A stretch of DNA of 64,000 nucleotides from Tetracentron sinense (lineage: Eukaryota > Streptophyta > Magnoliopsida > Trochodendrales > Trochodendraceae), in assembly GCA_015143295.1 (NCBI GenBank), contig CM026573.1:6808434-6872433 (forward strand), written 5' to 3'. Numbering within the stretch: the stretch's first letter is position 1; the number at the start of each line of letters is the position of its first letter. The translations under genes were made by a program, and so were the position numbers. Below the pieces are notes generated by a model. The model saw only the letters and a program-made list of their open reading frames with translations. It made no database searches and had not been told where the DNA came from. Positions 35,477 through 47,034 of this stretch are shown here, piece by piece.

Positions 35477-38400
35477 CTATTGCCATGAGTGTTGCTTGAA
35501 GCTAAACCTCTGTGCATCCCACCCTCCATCTGGCTCCTTCCTCTTCAACACCCCGCCTGCCGCCTGGCACATCCTTGCTTGCTCCTCTGTTAGGGCCTGC
35601 GAACTGGAAACAGGGAGTTGCCTCATTGCCGACGGCAACCTCTCATCTCTCCCTTCTATATCCATACCTCCTGGACCTGTATTGAGATCAAGACCCTGCC
35701 TTCCCCATCTCCTACTGCTCTCAGCACCACTAATACCGGAACTATCTGATAGGCTTATAACATAGGGCCTTGGGTAGTGGGACGAGACTCCGCCAGCAGG
35801 TCCTACTAGCTGTGAAGGAATGGCAGGGAAGCAAAGTGCCCCACCAGATGAAGAATCCATATATGTTGTTATACCACCTGAAAAAGAGGTTGATGGCGGA
35901 GGGAAACTGGATCCAAAAGGGAACACGGAATATTGAAATGGGGTAGCAGGAGGAAAAGCCACAGCGGGAGAGGAGGATAGCACTGCTCCTCGGTAGACAT
36001 CAGGACTAAAGTTGGAGCCACCAGAGGGTCCCAAGATCCTTTGTGCCCCGGCAGTGGCAACAATTGGATAAGGCTGCTCCCCTCTATCAGGCAAGATTGA
36101 GGGGATTGTGATCGCTGAATAGGAGTTCCCTGGAGGGAACCACGACGAGAGATTTCCTAGTTCCGTATTGCTCGATCTGAGGCCGGCAACAGGTGGCATG
36201 AACGGCACACTGCTTCTCACATGCTGACTGCGAGGTGCTGGTTCAATGCCCGCCTCATCGAGGCTAGGTCCATTGTTCAAATCAAAGTTCCTTAGAACAT
36301 TCACCTCACCTTTAGGAAATCCACCAGATGATGATGACCTACCTGGCACAAGAGGGACTTCCCATCTATGACTGGTGCTCGCTGAGAACTGCCCAATATC
36401 AGTTCCTTCATCAATTCTGTTCAAATCGAGACCAAGTCCTCCAACATTACGAACAGCTGCAAGAGAAGAACCAAACATTTCACTGGGTGCCATCCTTGGA
36501 TTATTAATGGGTGGCCCAGATTCAGAACCTGTCACCTGAGCAGAGCTCTCAACAGCCAAGTCCTCAAAAACTCTCTCATCCGGCACATTCAGGTCAATAT
36601 CCAAAGGGGGACGAACTTGTTTGCCAACAGTTGTATCAGGAAGAGGGATATCAGTTGCACTGAGTTGCATCTCCAGAACCTTTCTAGGTTCAGCAGGCCG
36701 GAACGCACTGGTAGCAGCAGATCCTTTCCATCCAAGTTCCCCTTTAATCCTCAATAAGTTTTCAGGAGGAACAAATGGCCCTTTTGCAGCAGCAGCAACT
36801 GTAATTGAAGCAGGAAGACCACCGGACATGGAAGAAACAGGAAAAGGCAATGTGCTAGGCAGATGAATAGCGGATAAACATCCAGGTGCAGTTGAGTTAA
36901 CTGGCTCCCCTTGGTTCCCATCATCAACAGGGAAGCCTTCGTTCAAATCGAAGTCCAACTTTGCAGCCATCTCTGATCCTGCTGCAACAGATAACGAAGA
37001 AGCATCTGCAGAGGACACACATTCCTCTGACTCATCTGCTTTAACGCCAATCAATTTAGATCCACTAGACTTCAGGCATTCTTCAATTTCTTGCACAGGA
37101 ATTAAGGATGACTCTTCGTGAGGAGCTGGACCACCAGAACTGCACTCAAGAACCTCTTTTCTTTCTAAATTTTGCCCAACTCCTTTACTGTCGTGATCTG
37201 AAACAGCTGAACCTAAACCAGCCACAACTACATCGTCGATACTTAGAGTACTATTACTTGCCTGCTTTATGCCTTGTTTTCCACTCTGCTCAACATGATT
37301 CCTTGGCTCCAAGTCATCAGCCTTTTCAGACCTAAAAGCATCAATATTTTTTTGGCCCATAACATTACCAGAAGGTCCAGAACCAGAGAGCAGAACAGCA
37401 TCCTCACCACTTCTCTCTACGGATTCCGAGAGAATCAACGCAACAGGAAGTGTTTGCTCTGTTAACATACCACTGCTCAGCCGTTCATGCAGAATACTCT
37501 TGTTCTCGCCATTCATTTCCAAAGATGGGCATGATGGTGATTCTTCAACAGCTTCCATTTCGGCTTTTACGCTAGAAACGGCATTGTCAATATTATCACA
37601 CACATCGCCTACGGAACCATTAACGATGTCAGATGCTGCTGCCACACTGCTCTCCGCAATCTTTTCACCTGCATGTTCAAACTTCTTATTTTCATCAAAC
37701 AAGGGAGTCCTTATCTTTGGTTTAAAATCTGGGACAACGGCACCATTCACCTCGGTAACACCTGACGTCCTCTTCTCACGAATTTGGTTAGCTCCTTCAC
37801 CCTCTTCTCCTGTGTCTGTGGGGCACAAAGCCACAGAAAGAGCAACTGTGTCATCAGGTTTCCCATCATGTTTCAAGCATGGTTCTGCAGTTTGTTGCAA
37901 ATCCATAATGGAAGGAAACAGATTTTTGCTGTCCTCTCCTACTGGTTTCTCTTCGGAGAAGGATGAGGTGGTTTTAATGCCTACAGAAAAGTTGGTTGAC
38001 AAATGTGTAGTGAGATGTTGTAATCCATCCTTCACCCGTAAAGGACCAACAAAATCACCCTGCTTCTCCGGAACACCATCAGCACCGTTGTCAGGATGAC
38101 CTTGGTTTTGAGCAACAACATCCTCAGGTGATGAATTCAACTTGGCATCGGTGCAAGAGTCCTCCGGTAAAGGTGAGTTTCTCCCAGGAGAACCAATTGG
38201 TGAAACCAAATCAGATTTGGACATTTCTCCAGCAGCCACACTAGCAAGCAGGTTCATTCCAATATCATCACCAACTGACATTGAAACACTAGCTTCCGAG
38301 CATTTGACACAGCTATCAATCAAAGCATTTATGGAGCTGAAAGAAGCCTCGTATGATTTCGCTGACTTGAATTCAATTCCTGATGATGAGAATGTAGCTT

Positions 38401-41400
38401 TTGATGCTTCTGTTGTCTTCCCATCCTCATCAGCAGTCTTGCAACGTTCTTCTTCAAGAACAGCAGCAGGTGACCCGTCGCCTTCATCAGAAGCAGCCAA
38501 TCCATCTTTGACATCATTGCTTTGCCATGATTCTGTTTTCACATCTGATGTAATATTAGCCCGATAAACATCATTCATTCCTTTTACTTTCCGATCATGG
38601 TGATCATGCTTCTCAGATAGTCCAGGAGAAGAAGCTCTGCTACCAATGATGGAAGGATCTTCAAATGACCCTCCACTGGCACTTCGTGCAGGACTGCGGC
38701 CAGGATTTGGAAGCCTAACGATTAATCTGTGACTATTTCCGTGATCTACAAGGGGCATATCAAGTGCTCTTTCACTAGTCAATCCAGACCCAGACTGTGA
38801 TGCTTTATCAGAAGTCATATTCCTGTTGAAGGAACTACATTTGCCCATCCCAGTTTCCTTTTGAATTCCAGAGACAACTGACCCGACAAACCCATTGCTT
38901 GATTTCCGATGGCGAAAAGCACCACTAGAGATCTTATTGACACTCAATGAACCAGCAGTGGAGCTCCTCGCATCCTCCTTCCAAGAAGAATCCACCGTTT
39001 TGGCATGATCACTTGAACAAGATTGACTATTGTTCTGAGATTGACTAGAACTGCTGCTCTTCTCCTCTCCTATTGTTGTTGGAGGCAGATCTGTTGTGCC
39101 ACTACCAACTACGCTTTTGAAATCTGGATCCTTTGACTTAATACCCACTGATGCAGGCAATGAAGCCGACAACTTAGTAGACCCAGGAGATGCAGATGTG
39201 GACTTGGGAATAGCTTCCTCATGGTCAAGCTTAACAGGTACAGTTTTAAATGCAGAAGGTTGTGTAATGGAGCTCTTATTGGGAAGCTCAGAGGATCCAA
39301 CATTGCGTCTATTCCCTCCCTGAGAAACTTCAGAAAGACCTGGCTTGGTAGGCCATGAAACAGCCTGACTTGACCCAGACTTTGCATCGTTTATCTTCAG
39401 TTCAGCTTCAACACGTTTCTTCCATGTGTCAACTAAACTCCTAGCTTTTTTCTGAATTTCCAAGTTTTTATGACTTCGCAAATTATTCACAGATTTCCCA
39501 ACATGACAAGTCTGTAGGGCATGAAGATTCACAGGCAGCTTATCAAGTGCACGAAGTAAAGCCAAGAGGAATTCCTCAATCAATTTATCACTTTCCTTGG
39601 GGCTACTACCATGGCCAGGTTTCCCTTTATGCACCTCTTGGAGCCAATCATCCAACACCGGCAAACCCCTGAGCTGCACAAACCGGCCAAGGCAATCAAA
39701 CCTATCTGTGGCTGCTATCACATCTGCAAACATAATCCGTCCAGCCAAGTCTATTTTCTTCCCAGCTCTGTCAGGTTGAATGAGTTGCACCAGTTTATCA
39801 ACCCCTTCAAAGTCTACAAGCCCTCCATTATCTGTTATTTTGGCAATCTCAGAATTTAACATGCTTTCTGGTCTGAAGTGACCAGAATCCCCATCATCTG
39901 TTTTTGATGCACGTTCTTGTTTGACAGGATCAGAGCCCTGCTCGGTCCGCTCCCTCTTCTTTCCCTTGACTTGACAAGGAAAGGAGGAGGCAGTATTCGG
40001 GGCACTATCTGAACCAGGCTTTAACTGCGGTGTTGACGCCGGACCATTCAATGGTTTTGGAGAACGGCCTCCAGACTGCACTGCCGCCTGCATTTCTAAT
40101 CGTGTTTTGTCTAATAGTTGATTTACTTCTTCTTGTCGTTCCTGTAGATAAAAGATAAAAGTTGAGAATTGTGAATCTAGAAAATAAAAATGAACCACGG
40201 GTCCACAATGCTAGGAAGGACTATTGCATACTAACATTGATATAATCTTGATCAGTTAGCCACCATAAACGCTTGCTTGCAATGTCATATACTCGCCTGC
40301 ACACAAATGACGATATCCCTGAAGGAAGTTCAATCCCTTTACGAAGGAATGCGACTTTACAGGGATGTAGTAACGATGCACCAGGTATCTCATCCCTGTG
40401 AAACGAATAAAAGACTTCGTTTGGTGCGGCTTCCAGCAAGATGCCTTTGCCAAGCTTTACTTCAGCAGGTCGGTAAAGCCAATTCACACCTAACTTTAGA
40501 TTATCCTCTTTGCCTGATGTTAACCAGCTGATTATTCCAATGAAAGGTGGGGACTCCTGGGGCGGCTTGAAAAGTGCGCAGTCACCAACACTAATCTTGC
40601 GTCCATCCTATGAAACAAGAGAAACTTCAGCGAAAAATAAAACAAGTAAATGAGATGATGATGAAAAACAATACTAGATCACGCTTTCACCACTAATAAA
40701 CATAATAGATGATTGGCATGGAAATATATAGATACTTGGGTTGCAGAGAAATGATTGACTAGATAATCAATAGAAGTATTTCTATGATCTTTCAAAGGTC
40801 AAAGTAAAACTACCATTACGATTCTCCGATTGACACTCGAAAGCATTGCTTTTTTATCGGTACGATGAGAATATATAGGCTAAAAAAGGGGGGAAATACA
40901 AAAAACAATACATGAATAAAAGCCAGCTAAAAACACCAAAACAGTACGTAAAGGGAGGCTTTAAAAAGCGTATAAGTCTATGAAGCAAAACTATTGAGGG
41001 GCTACATCAATAAGCAGGCTATCTCTGGAAACTCCCTCAGGCGCCAACAGGTCGGCAATCATGTTCACCAACCTTGGGATCCATGAGAACAAGATGTTCT
41101 TATGAGATGCAAGGTCACAAATATCTATGATGTTATACGCATATCTTCAAGGTCCCGTTGAACCATTGGCCCAGGAAATGGCATTCCTTGATTCTCATTC
41201 AAGGATGATGGAAGGAAGGTCTAAAGGAGCCACTGAGAGACCTTGCTGCAGTGATAGAATCTCGGCATGGTTGGAGGTGGCGTCACTGATTGGACCCATG
41301 TACCAATGAAATGATTTCCCCTCACTCCCTCTAATAATTCATCCAACCTCAGCTGGGCTTAGATTTCCCAAAGAACTCTAGTTAGTTAATCTTAAAGGAG

Positions 41401-42614
41401 CAATTGAGGGAGGGGACCAACTAACCACGGCTGAAAAAGATGCAGGAGATGACAAAATCAACCGACCCCCAATCACTAATAAAGTCACAACTGCTCACTT
41501 CTCTGAAAAGAGAAGGGATAGCCATGAGGTGACTGAACTTTAAATTTATCAATCAAAGATGAGATACTAAGTCTGCTTCTGTTGAAGATCCCATTATTCA
41601 ATTCCCCCCAAATCATCCACAAAATAGGGTGAGAGATGTTTTGCCTCTTACTCCAATGTACCAGCCTTCCAAAGGAATAACAAATCTTGAACATTAAAGG
41701 GAAGGACCCAGCATAGGTTAGCCGGAGATAGAAAGAAGCACCAAAATCTGATGAGTTGGTTACTCGTTTCCCATCATTCCTACACATCAAACAAATGTGG
41801 GATAAAGGCAGCTCTTTCCCTTCTTCTCTAAATCAAGTCACGACTATCTATCTTATCATAAGTAAGAGTTCCCACAAAGATTTTAACCTTAGGAGAGCGT
41901 TGTCAATGCTCCGCCGATTTGTTATTTTTGGTAGGTACATGATGATTTGACATTTGTGCTTCAGGACCCTGGATTGAGGAGGAATATCCAAAAGAACATG
42001 GAGGTGACTACCAGGAGGCAAAAGTAGACTTGGATCATTATCCATATTATTGATCCATTAGTTAGTTTTGTTTTATTTTAATTGAAAGGGATGTAATAAG
42101 ATAATTAAAGATGTTGCTTAGGTTTTAATTTTGGAGTTGAGATCACACTGAATGATCATATTATTTATGTTGAGTTGGTCATTATATCATCGGATTATGG
42201 ATGTATTATATTTCAAGGTTTATTATTAAAGAAAATTTCATAATCATATTTTATATGTCTTGTACGTTGCTAAGATAAGATGGATATATATGTCACGGGT
42301 CCAAAGTCATTGACCAACAATGAGGTTTTGAGGTGCGACAGTTTTATTGAAACAATTAGGATTTCCCAAACCCATTCTCCTCTCATCTTCCACCCTAGAG
42401 TTTGCAAGTCATTGTTCACACCTTGCTTGCTTGTTTGATTATTCCTATTGTTTGGAATCCGACTAGGATTTGTTTATTGAACAACCAATAATATTGACTA
42501 ACAAAATTTCTTGTTTAAGTACCACTTAGCATATAGACAACTATATAAGTAGATAAGTACATGTACATATAATATGTATGTGCCAATTAGAGAGGGAGAG
42601 GGTAGAGGGGACAA

Positions 42615-42649
<35 letters not shown>

Positions 42650-42657
42650 CACACATA

Positions 42658-42696
<39 letters not shown>

Positions 42697-45178
42697 CAAA
42701 GGAAGGCCGTTAAATCTTCTGAAATGCTCCCACAACCATTTCCATAAAATTGCCACTTGCCTTATATTCAAAACATAATCAACTACCATAATTACCAGCT
42801 GAAATTATCACAAATTCATTGTATAGTGAGAAATAGATAGAAAAAAAGAATAAAATGCATTAATGAGGACAGCATCCGAAACCTATAAGGTTGAAGTGTT
42901 GAACTTCAAACTACTGATAAAGGACTTAGGACTTACAAAATCTTCAGCTCTATTCTATTTTCAGGCACGTATGTCATCAGTGTACTGTATAATTTGCAAT
43001 GTTTTAAAAAACCGGACAGGACGTCACCCATTGAAGAGGGCAGTCTAGTCCAAACCGGTTTGAATGGAGGGTCAATCCGGTTGGCCCAATTATGTCAATG
43101 ATGAAATAAATACTACAAATGAATTTAAAATTATAGAAGAGGTTGCGTTATTTTGCTAGTTCTGTTCATTCTGGAATTTCTTCAAAACATAATGCTTTGT
43201 TTTTGTTTCTTTTATACTATTAAAATTTGAAGCCTTTTCCCTTGCTTCTTCTGTGTAAAATCTATGATATCGAACATAGAAATCCCTTTTCTATTCATTT
43301 TGATATCTCTTTCGATTTTAGGTAGCTATTTCAATTTGAAATTGCTTAAAACATATGACTGTGTGTTCTCATATCCTTTATTTTCGTCAGCATTATCTCC
43401 TCCGTGTTAATCAACTCAATGACACATGACATCTCCTTGGTTTGAATAATTTTCACATACAATGCCCTAATCAATGGAATGGAACAGGAAGAAGGAGAAG
43501 GAAGAAAAAATGAGGCAAAAGAAGAAAATAGGAAGAAGAAAAATGAAGGAAGAAGAAATGAGGAGGGGACAAAGGAGGCCTACCTTTATCACCATCATCA
43601 TCATCATCAATGCCTTATCCCAAAGGAGGCTAACCATAGAGATTGAAATTGATTGGAAACCCAACTTTTTTATCCAGGTGCAATTTGACAAGGCGGAATC
43701 CTAAATGCTTCTCTCAAAACCCTCTTTGTTAAATGATAAAATGACACAAAAGGAACCCTCAATCCCACCAGGATCGAGCAGGTTTATGGTTAAACTGTCT
43801 GGTCCGATGATCCAGTCCGGTTTTGTGGATATTCCGAGCCCATTACCGACCCAACCAGTAAATATGCCAGATTTCCAGACCAACCAATTCAATCGGTCAA
43901 TCTGTTTTGGGTTTTAAAACACTGATAATTTCTAGATAATATTATAAGGTTCATGCTCCTTTAATGTGGGAGTGAACTTTTATAATCAAACTTATTATCT
44001 GTAATAGTATAGTGATAAGTGAAACCATCAAGCATATATATTAAGAAAATAATTATATAATAAACATATATAAAAGCACAGGTTGAAGCATGCTGGAATG
44101 TAAGGGGTTGCTCAAATCCATTACACCCCATTCAGTAGATATCCAAGACATCATTAACCTCTCTTACTGAACTTGTTAAAATGAAATCTCCACGCCACAA
44201 GGTTAATCTATAACCTCGTTTTACTAAATCAGATGACTTCCAAAGATGGGCTCCATACATTCCGACTTATCCAATGAAGTTAATACTGAATGAGCCTGAG
44301 AATAAGGACGAGAAACACAAACCCTTGAAGAGAAAGTTGTACCTGCCATTCATTTAATTTATATAACCACTTGACTCAGAATAGGCAAGATCCACAACAG
44401 TCCCAAAAGAATACAGGCGCCCCCAGGGCCTACTGGAGCTCCATTAAATTTGAGCTAAAAGGAAGCTGCGTAGTTCTCCAACAAACTCGGTTTAGTGTGA
44501 GCAATATCAATAGGTCCGTCTGACGTCCTCAAAAATATTATCATTTCAGAAACAGAACCTCCATAAGCTTCATATAAAATTTAAAAAAACCCACAAAATT
44601 TGAAAGCATCTGTTGACCCGAGACGTTGATAAACCAAAAACTCGAGCAAACCAGGAGTCAGCTGAAAGTTCGCATCTTTGCAAATTTAATCAATAGCAAA
44701 ACCCATGGAATATCTAACTGCTGCTAGTCCAGAGATTCAAATTTGTCTTTTTTCCTAAACCCAGCAAAACAACTAAATTGACTCCATCAAATGCCTGTTT
44801 CTCGAAGCATTCATGGAACCACAAAAAAAGCAAAATCAACACAAATTTACATGTCCTAACAGTCAGTAAACTCGTGATACCAAGTCCGAATCTTCCCTCA
44901 GCAAACACCAGAAAATGCAAACAAATAAACTACACAACACAAACGTGAATTCCATTGAACAAATCCAATAATTCCAAAAAATCGAGTTCGTTTTCTCCCT
45001 GGTAATTACACCAACAGTAAACCAGGTAAGCTCCATCTACCGAAAGAGCTGAAACACAAATTGATTCAAAACAAAATCGAAACAACCAAAAAATCCCCCC
45101 CTAAAAAATAAAAGATAATACCTTGAAGAAAGAATCAGCAGCTACAGTCGTAGTACCGAGCGCAGGGACCGACAACAT
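35477..45178 (-). CDS. SUO: SUO-like protein: BAH, TFIIS N-terminal and GW motifs
   Basis: Three coding exons, 45178-45122, 40607-40236 and 40141-35477, all in phase 0, give 1,697 residues. A BAH domain starts at KISVGDCALFKPP and ends near RLWWLTDQDYI (about 22-141). A TFIIS N-terminal (LW) helical domain lies at about 270-360. The rest is a long Ser-rich disordered region with five DLN motifs (FDLNEGF, DIDLNVPDE, GLDLNRIDE, NFDLNNGP, GLDLNTGP) and two Gly-Trp motifs, near 1280 (ELGWKG) and at 1683-1684 (GGWDA). Arabidopsis SUO (At3g48050) has this layout and is reported to act in miRNA-mediated translational repression through GW binding of AGO1. Intron 1 is 4,514 bp and full of repeats. 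Odd: the usual upstream start appears lost (see findings), so the ATG at 45178 is used. Confidence 0.9.
41485..41830 (-). pseudogene. LINE reverse-transcriptase 3' end (zf-RVT-like), relic
   Basis: The minus-strand frame contains LSHICLMCRNDGKRV, matching the usual Cys motif after a plant LINE reverse transcriptase, then ILWMIWGELNNGIFN and ISSLIDKFKV, the WxxWxxRNxxIF-type ending. The expected second Cys/His pair is missing and the piece is a fragment. It is in the SUO-like intron, in the same direction as the gene. Confidence 0.7.
41931..42340. mobile_element. LTR fragment related to window positions 1-1632
   Basis: Contains TTTGACATTTGTGCTTCAGG near its start (compare TTTGACATCTGTGCTCCAGG near 1218) and ends GAGGTGCGACA at 42340 (compare GAGCGCGACA at 1632). 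Left part truncated; no target duplication is visible. Confidence 0.5.
42614..42698. repeat. Compound microsatellite (TA)n(CA)n(GA)n
   Basis: About thirteen TA, eight CA and fifteen GA units with little interruption, in the SUO-like intron. Confidence 0.95.
42997..43924. mobile_element. hAT-type non-autonomous element, 928 bp
   Basis: Ends CAATGTTTTAAAAAACC and, inverted, CAGTGTTTTAAAACCCA. Flanks ATAATTTG (42989-42996) and ATAATTTC (43925-43932) match at seven of eight positions. Subterminal regions are rich in CCGGTT and CCAACCGG-like words. No transposase; the open frames at 43467-43917 lack resemblance to one. Confidence 0.8.
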
Positions 45179-45800
45179 GTGCTACCTCTTTTTCCAATCC
45201 TCAACTTCCCGCCCATGCAGAGCCTTGCATCTTCACCGATTTTGATTTCGATCCGAACTTCGTTGCAACGAGAAACATCAATTCTCCGTAATTCCAACGC
45301 CTGAACCACAAAAAAAAAAAAAAAAAAACCCTAGAACCCCATTTCCAACCCTCCTATTACCATCTCCGTGACTCCAATACCAGAAACCCTAATTTAGGAA
45401 TTGTGAAATTAGGGTTTATTTTTCTGGAGGGCAAATAGCGTTTGATGGATTGAATTGATGAACAGGAGTTGGCAATTTCAGATCCAAGGAGAGCAATCTG
45501 TGAGTTAGAAGCGAGCGAGGATTTCGCAATCTGTGAGATTGAGAGGAGAAAAAGTGTTGGTGAATTTCGAGACCATGGCAGAGAGCAAAGGACGCAGCAC
45601 GAGCAGATCGGGTAGCTCTGGGCCTTTGGCAGGCCTATATGCTTTTGAATAAGGCTTTTTAAGACCGAATAGTGAGGTCCTAGGTTTAACTGTTTAAGAC
45701 TTTGCCTCAAAATAAGAGACCTTATTATTAGTTTAAATTTTATATATATATAAAAACAAAATTATTATTATTTTATTTGTTTTTAAAAAAAATTATCTTT
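45179..45800 (-). promoter_or_regulatory. 5' leader and probable promoter of the SUO-like gene
   Basis: Upstream of the SUO-like ATG on the minus strand. Positions 45220-45185 read as the old N-terminal coding (LHGREVEDWKKR) ending in a stop at 45184-45182. An A run (T on the minus strand) lies at 45310-45328. No core promoter motif is firmly assigned. Confidence 0.45.
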
Positions 45801-45968
45801 GTACGAGGCATCATGTATCTATTATTTTTATTTATTTGTTTCTTTTCTTTGAAGGCATCATTTCATCTGTCTATTGGTAGGTTAGCAATAGTGATTCGCC
45901 TCTGCTTACTTCATCATGGATGTTTCATTTCAAGACATTCTCATGAGAACATACCTTGATATCTTAAC

Positions 45969-46664
45969 CAATGTTACCAATTGGGTTCGCAATTTGCAAT
46001 TCGTCACTCAAGAGTGAACCCCCGGTTCGTTAGGGATAGGATGAGATAATTCATTTTTCGGATCGCTTAGGTTCTTCAGTTTGGTTCACTTTGGTTCGTT
46101 ATCTAAATTTGCTTATACATATAATATATGTTATGACTATTTAACCCTGGTTAAGCTTAACTAAATTAAAGTTAAAATTTTTATTTTTTTTCTTCTAAAA
46201 ACCAAGGTTGGATTGCTTAACCGTGAGGGCTAGTGAATCTTAAATTCTTAAACACAATGTTGTGTGTTAAAAAGTGGGACGTGGCTGCCATTTCGTTGCG
46301 ACCATTTCGTTATATAATGAAACATGAGTAAGCTAAGCATTTCTCATTTAAAAATGAGAGAGGGCGCTATTTCCCAAAACAAAGAATCTGGTGTGCTAAT
46401 CTTGAGGCCCACCCACTTTCTCATGTTTATATTAATTAATGGGGAATTTCTATTCTACCCCTAAGTATTCACATTTATACATCCTCTTGTGTCATTCCAT
46501 TAAGAAATCCTCTCTATACTTCGCTTAACCCGATTACAATACCCGATGACTACAACTTCTCGGTTCACTCAAACCACCGACTTGGACCGAACTGAACCAT
46601 GAACCGGTTTGCTTCGAACCAGTTCGCGGTTTGTTATAGTGACCAGCAAATTAGGTAACCCTAA
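45969..46664. mobile_element. Inverted-repeat element, GGTTCG family, copy 2
   Basis: The left end CAATGTTACC and the inverted right end TAGGGTTACC match those of 5694-6070, and AGGGATAGGATGAGATAATT recurs in the left arm. A TTAACC-type A/T hairpin lies inside at about 46140-46260, so this copy is longer through insertion. Confidence 0.65.
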
Positions 46665-46721
46665 GTGGGGTGTGTTGAAGTCAAGTTGGCACGTCAAATT
46701 GGCTCTTGCAAGCTAAGGTTT

Positions 46722-46988
46722 TAGGTTGCATTCAAGCCAAGATAGCTCAATTCAGTTTGGCTCGTTTGAGCAAAGCTCAAGCTGGTATTTCAGGCTCAAA
46801 GTAATCAAGCCAAGCTCAAGTCAGACCCTATTTGATTCGACTCAGCTTGTTTAGGGCTTGGTTCGGCTCAATATATATATATACTATTATAATGGGAGAG
46901 GCAAGTGTAGCTGCAAGCTCGATCGAGTCAAGCCAAGCCAAGCTTTGTTTGATTTGGTTTGGCTCATTGAAAACTTGGTTCCACCCTT
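46722..46988. mobile_element. CGAGCT-rich family, third copy, decayed
   Basis: Starts TAGGTTGCATTCAAGCC and ends, inverted, AAGGGTGGAACCAAG, with CAAGCTCAAG- and GGCTCG-rich interior. The target duplication is not readable. Confidence 0.6.
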
Positions 46989-47034
46989 TTGGGAAGGTTA
47001 GCTCAAGAAACTGAGATCTGGTTGGCGAAAGATG

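Larger units (their letters stand above)
40608..45121 (-). other. SUO-like intron 1, 4.5 kb, repeat-filled
   Basis: The donor (AAG|GTATTA) is at 45121 and the acceptor (CATAG|GAT) at 40608. It contains a LINE fragment, an LTR fragment, a compound microsatellite and a 928-bp hAT-type element, listed separately. No host exon was found between them. Confidence 0.75.

Noticed and set aside
37108-39859. Plus-strand frames of up to 199 codons opposite the SUO exon
   Set aside because: They are antisense shadows of a long, compositionally biased exon.
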